64,000 nt of DNA, taken from the NCBI GenBank assembly GCA_015233565.1, contig JADFXM010000001.1:124001-188000 (forward strand), given 5' to 3'. The first letter of the stretch is position 1. Each line of letters starts with the position of its first letter. Source of the stretch: Candidatus Rifleibacteriota bacterium. GTDB taxonomy: Bacteria; Muiribacteriota; Ozemobacteria; Ozemobacterales; Ozemobacteraceae. The translations under genes were made by a program, and so were the position numbers. Positions 1 to 9,800 of this stretch are shown piece after piece. The notes beneath the pieces are model-generated. The model did not search any database. It was not told the origin of the DNA and saw nothing but the letters and a program-made list of their open reading frames with translations.

Positions 1-414
1 CCAGTAAACAACTAAGGTTTTTCCGGAAGGAGTTTCAATTGAAAGAGAATAGACTTTTAACTTTCCATCTTTTGTCGCTCCATCCCATTCCCAGGTTGGC
101 ATTCCATTGATTTTTTCTTCGATTGGTTTTCCATCGTTGTCATAAAGAATTTGACCAACTGATTTCTCAAGAGCTTTTTCGATTGCATCGAATGCTTTGT
201 CAGCTTTTTCTTCCGCAACAACTGTAAAAACTACGGCCATGGAATCATCTGGAGCTGCAATTTTAATTACATCGGCTTCTTGATTGGATTTCCATCCATC
301 AGGAACAGTGATTTCAACTTGTGCACCACTGTGAGTAAGGGTCGTAGCCGCTACTTGAACGGGAAAAGCACATGCTAAGACTAAAGCCAATACCAATAGG
401 GAAAAATGTTTCAC
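1..414 (-). CDS. Secreted protein, unknown function (3' part beyond window)
   Basis: Translation of the minus strand from a GTG at 414 gives 138 uninterrupted codons that run off the window start. The protein opens with a typical signal peptide (MKHFSLLVLALVLACAFP, cleavage likely after VAA), so it is exported. The mature part starts with an amphipathic beta-type stretch (HSGAQVEITVPDGWK), a pattern seen in PsbP-like or DUF1795-like small periplasmic proteins; that family link is a guess. The start is fixed by an AGGAGG box at 420-425, five bases upstream, and by a good promoter behind it. No neighbour suggests a role. Confidence 0.8.
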   Translation of the reverse strand, partial: MKHFSLLVLALVLACAFPVQVAATTLTHSGAQVEITVPDGWKSNQEADVIKIAAPDDSMAVVFTVVAEEKADKAFDAIEKALEKSVGQILYDNDGKPIEEKINGMPTWEWDGATKDGKLKVYSLSIETPSGKTLVVYW

Positions 415-461
415 AAAAACCTCCTGATTTTTTTAAAATACCCCCCCGAGGGTTGAATTTA

Positions 462-490
462 AATATAATTGTTACTTTTCAATAGGTCAA
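462..490 (-). promoter_or_regulatory. Sigma-70 type promoter of the secreted-protein gene
   Basis: On the minus strand a TTGACC -35 box (485-490) and a TATATT -10 box (462-467) are separated by 17 bases. Transcription would begin near 455 and give a leader of about 40 bases carrying the AGGAGG site. The same hexamers and spacing occur upstream of the pilin gene at 49178-49206. Confidence 0.6.
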
Positions 491-624
491 GTAAAGAACA
501 TTCTTTTTTGGAAATTCTTAGTGCTAAGATGCAAGTTTTGACCAGAAAATTTTTTTCGAATTTCTTGAACCGTACTATTCCTCTGTCACTATTGTATCTA
601 CTCAAATAATCTGTGGCTTTATAC

Positions 625-680
625 GGCGACTTCGACTCCGCGCTGTCACTGGCCCGTCGTTGAGGGGAGTCGAAACGACC
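625..680. repeat. Imperfect inverted repeat, REP-like (TTCGACTCC arms)
   Basis: Arms at 625-641 and 664-680 are imperfect reverse complements around a perfect 9-base core, TTCGACTCC at 631-639 and GGAGTCGAA at 666-674. Similar words (TTCGACTCC..CTCAGCG) recur in the intergenic spaces near 30308 and 32339. The core resembles the CTTCGACTCCGCTCAG type of dispersed palindromic repeat known from several phyla. Confidence 0.6.
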
Positions 681-937
681 TTCGCGACCAGCATTTAAAC
701 TCATCTGTGACTAAGGACTATGCTATTTTCAGAATTCCTGTTGTCGTAAACTTCACTTTCTTCGATTGCTCAGCTTCAAAAGCCGATTCCGTAGAGATTA
801 AAAAAGTTTTCTGCCCGAATTTTGTTTTGAGACCAAATAATCCCAAAGTTAAGGCAGGAATCTCATCCAAACGAGTTCACGTTTCCAGTTTTTGGGAAAA
901 TGGTCTCAAGACTATATCCCCGGGATTTGGAATTCTG

Positions 938-1025
938 ATTTTGGGAAATTCGCTATAGATACAAGTAAACTGTCCTGAAAAAAATTCAAGGATGTGAAAT
1001 AGTGTCCAAAGCAATTTCCCAAAAT
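938..1025. repeat. 13-base perfect inverted repeat
   Basis: ATTTTGGGAAATT (938-950) and its exact reverse complement (1013-1025) are separated by 62 bases, just downstream of the A2M stop codon. No T-run follows, so it is not a standard intrinsic terminator; it may be the ends of a small decayed element. Confidence 0.45.
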
Positions 1026-1052
1026 TAGGTGAGACCGGGCAAAACTATTTTT

Positions 1053-4000
1053 CTACTTAGCTGGTTTTATTTCCACTTTCTCGGCCGGAGTAAGACCATA
1101 AAAATTAGGCTCATACATCAAAGAAACTCTGGTTGGCCTTAGATTAAATGTTCCTTCGCAAATTGCTCTTGCAAAGTAGGAGAATTTGAAGGACCCAGTC
1201 CAGAGATAATCGTTGAAGGCCTGGACTTTGTCTTCATGAATTTCAAAATGATTTGGATGCAATAGATATGAAGAGCCATCCCAATCGCCATACCATTCCG
1301 GATCATCAGAATTTTTGTCTTCGGATACCGGGGCCTGATCATTCTTTAAAGCTGAATTGATTGCAATCAACCCGGCTGGGAGCGGATCTTCGAGAGCAAT
1401 ATACTCGTAGTGACCGTATTCTCCCGATCTATGATTGGCGTCTTCAAACTCAACCGTCACTTTTACCAGATCTCCGACTCGGATTTCCTTCTCTCCATTG
1501 AGGTTTTCGATTTTCTTTTCGACAAAAAAGCCGTGAGAAAGGTTTTCTTTGTCCAGGGAAATTTCGGGGTAGGAGTAATCCAGGCTAAGATGAATCAGGT
1601 TTTTCGAATTTGAGGTAAGAGTGATTTTTCCCTCTTTAGAGAGTGTGTCAACATCAAGTTCTAATTGGCTGGGAATTTTTCCGATTTTTACCTCTTGTGG
1701 AGCCTTCCCAGTTTGGTTTACGGTAACGGTTACTTCGGAATCATTACTGACAGGTAGTTTTTTGAAGTATGTAGCAAGTGCTTGAAGACTCCAACCAGTA
1801 TCGAGGGTATCATGCCAATATCCAGACGGTTTGAGTCCTTTTAATAGTGCTCCGGCATATTCTTCAGCTTTCTTGGAAGAAGGGTCGATGCTGAGAATTG
1901 CAAGAAGAGCAAGCGCGTTTTCGCGATTGAGAGAGTAGCGCCATGATTTGAAATAGCCAACATTTGAGGGCTTGAATTTTTGGACCATTTCTTTAAGCTT
2001 TGCTGGTGAGTGAGCTTGTATCATGGAATCAGCCCATAACAGGAAAGCTTGGGATTCCGGGCATTTCTTGTCGAAATCTTTCATCAATCCTTCCAGCTCT
2101 TGTTTGCTGATTTTCTTGTTCATTGCTAAATTAACTATAGCGAGGTCGGTAAACCCTATTTGACTCCATTCGTCATCGTGTTTTTCTTTTTTCTTTTCCC
2201 CGAATAATAATCCCCGGTCGTATTCAACTGCTTTGTTTAAGGCGTTGGCCGGAATTTCAAATCCCGCATCGCGTGCCAGAGATAGAGCGCATATTGCGCA
2301 TTGCGTTCCCCAAAATGAGGCAACTCGGTTCCCTGGCCAATAACCGAATCCACCGTCCTCGGTTTGCATGGTCAATAATCTATTTATTCCTGATTGTAAA
2401 TACTTATCCACCTCTTCTTTGGTAATTCCGGGAAGAAGCTTTGCTTCAACGAGCTTTCTAATTCCGGTTAAAGGGATGATTCCTGAGGAAGTTTGTTCTA
2501 CGCAACCATAGGGGTATGAAAGAAGGTAGTGAATGGCCGGAGCGATTTGGCTCCATTGAGTTGTAGATAAATTTAAGATAGCTTTGAGTAAATTTTTTCT
2601 TTCGTCGCTCGACAAGTTGTTTATTTCCTTGGGAAAATCAACTGTCACTTCACCATTTTCCGAAAAGTGGAAAATTTTGCTTCTTTGTGTAATGGAATAT
2701 TGTGATTTTACCGGGAATTTTTGAAGAATGGCGTCTTTCAATTCACCGGCTTTTCCCGTCAAAACCAAAGAAGCTTCTCCCACGCCTGAGTTAGCGGTAA
2801 TGGCTGCTTTTACAACTGATGTGCTTTTGGGTGGAATGTCCATTTCGCTTTGACCCATTTTAATAAGAACATTAGAGGATTTTTCCACTTGCACTTCTGC
2901 CTTCAGGGCATTATCAGATTTGTTGTTTAAACTGATAGGGAAAAGGGCGGCATCTCCCAAAGTCAAGAATCTTGGCAGAGCAGGTTGAATATAGAAGTCA
3001 TTTGTAACGACCATTTGCCGCTGGGTTGATCCAAATGATGCGCTTCGGTCAAGGGAGACTGCATAGACTCGATATGAGGTCATGGAGTCGGGAAGTTTGA
3101 ACTCAATTGATGCATTTCCATCTTTGTCTGGTCTCAGAGCTGGATTCCAATACGCCACTGGTCTGAAATCTTTTCTTAATGCAAGATCTGATGCCAAGGC
3201 TCCATTTCCCATGTCGCCGCCGGTTAATGCTTTTGTCGCAAATAGCTTGTACAATTCCTGCGTTATGAGCGATAGGCGCAAATCACCCGAAAAAACAGAA
3301 AGAGGAAGGGAAAAATCGGCCAATCGATTTAAAACCGGGGTGATATACCCGGTGAGAGAAAGGATGGCTTCATCTACTACGCAGACTGCCATTTCACAAT
3401 CAGCAGGTTTTCCTTCCTTATCAAGAGCTTTGAAGGATATCTTCTTCATTGTTCCAGGAGTTCCGATTAAATTTGCTTCATCGGGTGCTATTGATACTTT
3501 CAGGCTTGAAACTTTTTGCTGAACTTTGATGTTTGCAAAGCCGTAAAGAATGTCTGGAAGATTTGCATCTATTTGGCTTTTGTAGACGGGAAATCCGGTT
3601 CGAGGTGTTGGAACGGTAACAGACATAAAAAAGTTTGGTTGGTAATCATCTTTTACAACCGATTCGAAGGAACAGTGTCTTCCTGAAATTGGTACAACCT
3701 TCCAGTCGAATATGTCATCACGTTCACATGTTACCAGCGCGTAATTGGCTTGCCTTAGAAGTGTGAACTCACCTTTCACCGTCGATTTAGCTTCAACCAG
3801 ATTATTTGAGGTTATTAGTGATATTTCATGAGGACTTCGAGCTCTTCGTTCTGAATTTTCCTCGCTTTCATCTTCATAAGAATAGCCCACTTCAAGAGGA
3901 ACCAGGCTTGCAAATTCGCCTTCCGGAGTCGAAAAAACCGCTTGAACCTTGTAATCTCCCGAATCAAGGAAAGACAGATCGAAAGAAGTCATTCCATCTT

Positions 4001-6584
4001 TGATCTCTTTTTCATTGGAAATGGCTTTCAACCAGCCACTTTCCCATTTATAAAACATGTTGCCTTGTTCATCGCGCTTTTGGGTATAAAAATATCTTTT
4101 CTTTAGAATATCCAATTTAATGGTACCAGATGTTACTTTTTCTCCATCCTGGTTTACCACTACTGTGCCTACGGTTAAGCTTTCACCTTCGATAATGTTT
4201 GAGGGAATTCCGGTTAATCCGACTCGATATTTTGTCTTAGGATGAAATGTTTCAACTGAAGCTGCCGGACGACTATCAACATCCAGGACTACTGCTCCGA
4301 TTTCAATTCCGTGGAGTCCATTCATGAGGGTCATGTCAAGAGGGAGTTGAACCTTCAGTTCGCCGTTTCCATCGAGTATTGATTCTCCCGATTCGATGAG
4401 GGTTGTGTTGGCTCCTCCCCCTCCGAAATGGAAATTTTCCAGTCCAGGGACATCCCATTCGGAATCAACAAGATGGGCTGTCCATCTTGCTTTTCCATTT
4501 TTTACAAAACCACCGGTGTAATACAGACATTTAATTGTGCATTCCAGATAATCTTCTTTGCCTGGTTTTCCAACTATCGAATTGTCATCACGTTGTTTTT
4601 GTTCAAAAGAAATTTTTACATAATGTCGTGGGGGTTCAAATTTTTGAACTTGGAACCCGGTTGTGGCCATTATTTCTTTCGTTGTTTCTTTGTCGTTCTT
4701 TTTCGTTTCTTTGGAAACATTTATAGAATACTCACCCAGCGGTGAATATTCTTTTAAGGTAAATGATCCGGAGCATGTTCCAAAATCATTTAAATCGAAG
4801 TTTTTGTTAAAAATTTCTTCGCCTCTTGGTGAAGTGATTTTGACTTCAACTTTTTCTCCGGTTGGGGGAGAGATGATTGTTTTTTCTTTGTACGTTCGAA
4901 TGGCAGTTTTCCAAAACACCGTTTCCCCTGGTCGATATACACCGCGTTCAGTGAAAATGTGTCCATTAAATGTTTTTCCGTCAACCAGGTTTGCATCTTT
5001 TTGTGTTATTGAAAATGGCCTGAATCTGTTGTTAACAACATCGGTAAAAGCAGAATCATTCTGTGTTGCAGCCAATATCAGAATTGATTGATTAAGTTTG
5101 AAAGGCTCAGAGGCAATTGTGGGGCCAGTTTTTGAGGAAGTTATAGTTGTGAAAAGATTGGAATCCTTAACAACCAATATCCCATCTTTATCCGTTAAAC
5201 CGGGGAAAAAGCGATGGTCATTTTGGTCAAGAATCATGATCGAAGCTTCAGGAACAGGTTTTCCCGTGTTGAGAGAAGTAACCCAAATCAGTAAAGTTTT
5301 TGGTGAAATGCGGTAGGTTATTGAAAGGTCGGAAATTTGAAATAGCCGGTTAGTTGAGGTGCTAGAATTGTCTGTTGAATCGGCGTCTTCAAGATTTACT
5401 AAGAATGAGCCACCTGTTTCAGGATTTGGTCTGAAATTTATAGGCATGGAAAAAGGGAAGGATTTGTCCGGAGAGGTTTGCTGAAAAAAGCCTTCATTAG
5501 CGGTTTCAAATTTTCCCAAGAACCATGGAAGTTTGACTTGTTCAGCGGCTGGTGTTGCAGCGAAAGCTTGGATTTTTTCAAGTTCGGTTTCTGATTCTCC
5601 GAGACTTGCTTTAAAAAACTCTCCCACATCCAGGATTGCAGCTTCACTTGCATCTGAAATTCGAAGAGAATTCTGATTTTTAGGTCTTTTTGCATCATTT
5701 CGTGCGAACACAGTCAAAGAATTAAATTTTGGTGCAAAAATTGGGGGGATTCGTGTAATAGCTGCTCTTATTTGAGAGACATTGAATAGAGAAACAGGAA
5801 GATATTGTCTGGAGAATTTCTCTACTACCCCGCGATCAGTGTCGAAATGAATGTTTGGGACTGGACCTAAGGCTGTGAATTTCAAAAATTCTTTAGGAAA
5901 AATTTTTCCGTTTGTTGCCAGCCCACCACTAATATAAAGCTTATAGTCCTTCCCTGTCTGGAGGGAGGCGGTAACAGTAACTCTTGTATCGGTGGAGTCT
6001 TTTTCGCACTTAAAAGTCAATTTCCCTACTGTGGGGAGTATTTTTACTTTTTTTCGAACTTCAACAAGTGGAATGTTTCCGGAAAATTTGAATTTTACTC
6101 CTTGTGATTCAGCAGAATCGTAGAATGATTCTATGTTTGAAGTGGTAATTTCCTCGGCTATTTTGAAATCCAATGAAAGTTGCTTATCAAGAGCTTTTCC
6201 GTCTCCGGTTTTGAGATTGGTGGAAAGTTGAATGGAAGCAGAGGCATTTTTTTCATTGTTGCTCTCTGGCTTGATGACAAATCGGATTCGTTCTTCCGGA
6301 AGCGGTGCTGAGGCAGGTTCACGTTCGAGGTCTTGAGAGTTGATTATCAAGAGCTTGGCTGATTTTCCTGAAACAGTATAGGACAAGTTATTAAGCAGCT
6401 CGGTTTGTTTAACCGGGTGATTAAATTGGAGAAGGAGTTTCCAAGATTGGGGTTGGACTTTTCCAAAAAGATCAAATTTGGGAATGACTGTTAAGGCATC
6501 CTCTGATGCATAGACAGATGCTGAAAAGATGAAAGAGAAACAAAACAGAAGAAGTGCTCCCAAAATACCCATTTTCTTGGCCAT
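1053..6584 (-). CDS. Alpha-2-macroglobulin family protein with thioester
   Basis: About 1843 residues, the usual size of large bacterial alpha-2-macroglobulins, which trap attacking proteases at the cell surface. A signal peptide (MAKKMGILGALLLFCFSFIF) is followed by macroglobulin-type beta domains. The MG2 region (TFNGHIFTERGVYRPGETV) lies in the middle, the A2M core (YWNPALRPDKDGNASIEF) follows, and the thioester motif GCVEQ has its Cys at about residue 1361. A helical thioester domain (MQTEDGGFGYWPG) follows. I chose the ATG at 6584 because a GGGGGG box precedes it by six bases; an upstream ATG at 6632 would only add 16 unlikely residues before the signal peptide. No lipobox is present, so the protein should be soluble in the periplasm or secreted. 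The common partner penicillin-binding protein 1C is not adjacent. Confidence 0.92.
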   Translation of the reverse strand: MAKKMGILGALLLFCFSFIFSASVYASEDALTVIPKFDLFGKVQPQSWKLLLQFNHPVKQTELLNNLSYTVSGKSAKLLIINSQDLEREPASAPLPEERIRFVIKPESNNEKNASASIQLSTNLKTGDGKALDKQLSLDFKIAEEITTSNIESFYDSAESQGVKFKFSGNIPLVEVRKKVKILPTVGKLTFKCEKDSTDTRVTVTASLQTGKDYKLYISGGLATNGKIFPKEFLKFTALGPVPNIHFDTDRGVVEKFSRQYLPVSLFNVSQIRAAITRIPPIFAPKFNSLTVFARNDAKRPKNQNSLRISDASEAAILDVGEFFKASLGESETELEKIQAFAATPAAEQVKLPWFLGKFETANEGFFQQTSPDKSFPFSMPINFRPNPETGGSFLVNLEDADSTDNSSTSTNRLFQISDLSITYRISPKTLLIWVTSLNTGKPVPEASIMILDQNDHRFFPGLTDKDGILVVKDSNLFTTITSSKTGPTIASEPFKLNQSILILAATQNDSAFTDVVNNRFRPFSITQKDANLVDGKTFNGHIFTERGVYRPGETVFWKTAIRTYKEKTIISPPTGEKVEVKITSPRGEEIFNKNFDLNDFGTCSGSFTLKEYSPLGEYSINVSKETKKNDKETTKEIMATTGFQVQKFEPPRHYVKISFEQKQRDDNSIVGKPGKEDYLECTIKCLYYTGGFVKNGKARWTAHLVDSEWDVPGLENFHFGGGGANTTLIESGESILDGNGELKVQLPLDMTLMNGLHGIEIGAVVLDVDSRPAASVETFHPKTKYRVGLTGIPSNIIEGESLTVGTVVVNQDGEKVTSGTIKLDILKKRYFYTQKRDEQGNMFYKWESGWLKAISNEKEIKDGMTSFDLSFLDSGDYKVQAVFSTPEGEFASLVPLEVGYSYEDESEENSERRARSPHEISLITSNNLVEAKSTVKGEFTLLRQANYALVTCERDDIFDWKVVPISGRHCSFESVVKDDYQPNFFMSVTVPTPRTGFPVYKSQIDANLPDILYGFANIKVQQKVSSLKVSIAPDEANLIGTPGTMKKISFKALDKEGKPADCEMAVCVVDEAILSLTGYITPVLNRLADFSLPLSVFSGDLRLSLITQELYKLFATKALTGGDMGNGALASDLALRKDFRPVAYWNPALRPDKDGNASIEFKLPDSMTSYRVYAVSLDRSASFGSTQRQMVVTNDFYIQPALPRFLTLGDAALFPISLNNKSDNALKAEVQVEKSSNVLIKMGQSEMDIPPKSTSVVKAAITANSGVGEASLVLTGKAGELKDAILQKFPVKSQYSITQRSKIFHFSENGEVTVDFPKEINNLSSDERKNLLKAILNLSTTQWSQIAPAIHYLLSYPYGCVEQTSSGIIPLTGIRKLVEAKLLPGITKEEVDKYLQSGINRLLTMQTEDGGFGYWPGNRVASFWGTQCAICALSLARDAGFEIPANALNKAVEYDRGLLFGEKKKEKHDDEWSQIGFTDLAIVNLAMNKKISKQELEGLMKDFDKKCPESQAFLLWADSMIQAHSPAKLKEMVQKFKPSNVGYFKSWRYSLNRENALALLAILSIDPSSKKAEEYAGALLKGLKPSGYWHDTLDTGWSLQALATYFKKLPVSNDSEVTVTVNQTGKAPQEVKIGKIPSQLELDVDTLSKEGKITLTSNSKNLIHLSLDYSYPEISLDKENLSHGFFVEKKIENLNGEKEIRVGDLVKVTVEFEDANHRSGEYGHYEYIALEDPLPAGLIAINSALKNDQAPVSEDKNSDDPEWYGDWDGSSYLLHPNHFEIHEDKVQAFNDYLWTGSFKFSYFARAICEGTFNLRPTRVSLMYEPNFYGLTPAEKVEIKPAK

Positions 6585-6780
6585 GGTTTTCCCCCCATAT
6601 TTTAAGTTTTTCATGAATAACAAATTTAGCACGCAGTTGGATTCAAAGTAAATATGCGTTTATTGAAAAAAGCTCTGGAAAAATTCTTTCCCCCGGATTA
6701 TTAATAAAAGCGGGTTCCGATCAGGATTGATTCCAATGTGATCGCCAATACGGAATTTTTTTTTTGCTCAAAAGCTGTAA

Positions 6781-6810
6781 AATATTCGATTTCTCGAAAA
6801 ATCGAATATT
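6781..6810. repeat. Perfect 12-bp stem-loop between CsaB fusion and A2M genes
   Basis: AATATTCGATTT (6781-6792) pairs exactly with AAATCGAATATT (6799-6810) around a six-base loop. It lies 50 bases beyond the stop codon of the upstream minus-strand gene and ends in TTTT on that strand, so it may act as its terminator; the AT-rich stem makes it weak. Confidence 0.5.
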
Positions 6811-6859
6811 TGTTGATGTGCCTTTTGGGGGAGTAATTTTGCTAAATCAGAGTATTCTT

Positions 6860-9800
6860 TCACATTTTCTCAATGTTTACTGGGATTTTAGCAAGGCAGT
6901 TTTTTACATCTTCAAGTGCTACTTCACGCTTCAAAGCGGCGAAGGATAAAAGAACTTCCCTCAGGGATTTCTTTTTTTCAACAATTCCCGGGAAATTATT
7001 AATTAAAATATATCTGGTAAAGGTCTCGGGAGAATAAACAAAAGGCCATTTCATTTCGTCGGCGATTCCTTTGATTTTGGGGTCGTGTGAAATTCCTATC
7101 CAGGGTAGTCCAACGATAGTTGCCAAAATGCAGCCATGAAGGCGCATTGTTACTATCAGATCAAGAGATTGAAAAGTTTCTTTTGCTTGTTCAAGTGAGT
7201 TTAAGATAATCGTTTTTTGCGCCAGATTGGATGATTCCCATATCTTTTCATCTTCAGAAAGTTGAAAAACAATTGGTACAACTTCCAGATTGTGGAATAC
7301 TTCCTGGACCTGAAGAATTTCACTTAAAATCTTCTCAGAACTCTGGTTTGAGGACCGAATAACTACGCCCAGTCTAAGGTGTTGAAAGCCCCCATCAGGA
7401 GAAGGTAATTCAGAAGCAGGTGGAGGGCAAAGGAAAGTAAGGTCAGTTGTAACAGGAACTTTGAATTCACCAGCCAACTCTTCAAGAAATTTGAGGGAAA
7501 TCTGATCACGAACTGTGAAATGTTCTACATTTCCAACAAGATAAGAGGCAGAAAACCCGGCCAAAGTTGAAAGAATATTATTCTTTTCCGGGTTTTGCCA
7601 TGGCCCGAGCCCTTGTCCGATTAACATTATTTTGGTTCCAAATAATTTTCCTAGCCATAAAATTAACACGTAATAAATTAAACTTCTTCTGCTGGTTGAA
7701 GACTGAAGAACTCCTCCACCAGGTATTACCAAGACTTTTGCTGATGCAATTGCCTGGAGTAATTTAATTATGTCTTTTCGGAGAATTGGGATTACTTCAA
7801 GTTGATTGTGTATCTCGAGTGCTTTTTTGGTAATAATAGACCATTTGATTTCTGGAAGGGTAGTAGAGGCTTGCCTGACAAAAGACATCCAGAGAAGTTC
7901 GTCTCCGAGATTATCGAATCCAAAGTACCCTAAAAGAACTCCGCTGTTTTTTTTATGAAATCCTGCCCGAATTGCAAAATAGACACCAGAAAGAAAAATT
8001 ATGGCAAGTCCAAGAGAAAGACCGATCCAATAGCCGTGGATAGTTCGAATGAAACCTATTATTAAGGGTGAGTGGAAGTGGCAAAAAGTATTGACTACTG
8101 AAACTTGCCCCATTTCCATGAAGATTGCAAGAAGGGGGAGGAGCCCGGTGAAGCCAAATGATCGTGCAAATACAAAGAAAACCGCTGCAGGATAGCCGAT
8201 CAAAAATTCCTTGTTTCTTGGACGAGCGATAAAAGAATCTTCCAACCATGTTCTAATCGTATCTTCAAATGGAATTGCCCCTTTGATAAACGAAATATTT
8301 CCAGAGCGTAGAAGATAAAGAGACGCTACCAAAAAAAGTAGAACCGAAATTCCAGCGGTTTTGATTGTTAAAGGTTGGTTTAGAATAGAAAAAATTCCCG
8401 AACCATATTTTCGAAACGAGTAATAGGCAATTAATAAAATTGGGAGAACAAAAGCGATTTTTATTCCTCGAAATTGCTCATAATGTAGAAGAAATAAGGA
8501 CTCTGTGTGAAAGCCGGCGATCAGAATTCCGCCGAGAACGGAAGGGAGAGCCAGAATTAGCGAAAAGACCAGAGTTTGCCAAAGTGACAATCCTTCGGAG
8601 CTGTTTTTGATAATGGTTTCCAGTCTATTGATGGACCAGATGCATCCGAGGGTTGACCAGGAAACTGCTCCGATTAAAGCAAATAATCCAATGAATAAAC
8701 CTTTATTAAGAAATAGAAATCCGATTATTACAGGTAAGAGAAAAAAGAATAATTTTAAAGAACCGATTGGAATACTAAAAAGGAGTGCAACAAGTATTGG
8801 AAGACCAGCAAACAGAGAAATTCCAATTGACAAATCTTCAAACCAATAAAGTCCACCAATGTTTTGTCTGGGTTCTATTTTTCTTTCAAAATCAGTTCGG
8901 GGAAATTTAAATCCCCAATTTTTCAATTCATTTGAAATGCCGGAAATGTAATCAAGGTTGTATTTAAGTAGATCTCCTCGGAGTTTTTTTAGGTCTGCCT
9001 GAAAGAAGCGAACGTAAAGAAGTTTCATCTGTCTTTCTCTAACTGCTCTTATCCACCGGGCAGTTGCTCTTGGGACATCATAAACTTCGTCAAGCTCCTT
9101 GCGACCGATGCTGTGAGTTCTTACAATGGTGATTCGGTCGTTCAAGAGGGGTATCAGTTCTGGAATTCCTTCCTGGTCGTTAAACTCCACTCTTCCAATT
9201 CTTGTATTTAATCCTTCGGATTTCTTTATCAGGCATTCGGCAGCGGTTTTCAAATCCCCCCGGCTACCGATTGCTTCTTCATCGGCGAAAAGAATTGCTG
9301 AAATTCCCTCAAATGAAGGAAATTTTTGGAATAGAGCTTCAATTGATTCACTGTGCAGATCGGGGTAGTTTTGAGGTCTGAGAATTATTCCCAAGCCTGA
9401 TTCCCGAGCTAGTTTTATCCACTTATCAGAAAATCCCAACCCGACTTTTTCAAAAAATTCCGGACCGCTTCTTCTAATTAGAAGACCGTTAGGGTAAGGA
9501 ATTTCTGTTTGGGTACCGTAGTTCTTTTGAGAAAGGATAAATTTGATTCTGAATAAAAGATCGGTTTCAGCAGAACAAACTAGAAGAGAGCCGGGGTTAG
9601 CCGAAAAAAATTCAAATATCCTAGGGGGGAAAATAGACTGATTTTTCAGGCGAAGAATATCTTGGTAAGTGTAAACAGTTATTCGCCCTTCGTCAGCGAG
9701 ACTTGAAAGAGTGTCTTCGCTTATTCCGATTGAACTGACCCCTGCTTTGGAAAAGCGAAGAAGAGTTTCCGGGAAATCAGCTCCTTCCTGTCTGGCAAGT

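Larger units (their letters stand above)
415..1052. other. Gene-free stretch between secreted protein and A2M gene
   Basis: Apart from the promoter next to 414, this 640-base stretch holds two inverted repeats (625-680 and 938-1025) and scattered copies of short words such as TTTTGGGAAA and GAGACC. Two open frames (459-704 minus and 707-958 plus) lack ribosome binding sites, cross the repeats and resemble nothing I know, so I treat the region as non-coding, possibly a decayed insertion. Confidence 0.5.

Noticed and set aside
459..704. Open frame of 81 codons on the minus strand
   Set aside because: No ribosome site, spans the inverted repeat at 625-680 and the promoter of the gene at 414, and has no recognisable protein features.
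707..958. Open frame of 83 codons on the plus strand
   Set aside because: No ribosome site, runs into the inverted repeat at 938, and its sequence has no domain-like pattern; could at most be a decayed fragment.
4428..5091. Overlapping plus-strand frames inside the A2M gene
   Set aside because: They are antisense to a clear 1843-residue protein and show no ribosome sites.
6813..6828. 16-base identity TTGATGTGCCTTTTGG shared with 13602-13617
   Set aside because: An exact 16-mer shared once in an AT-rich 64 kb window is expected by chance; the second copy is inside coding sequence.
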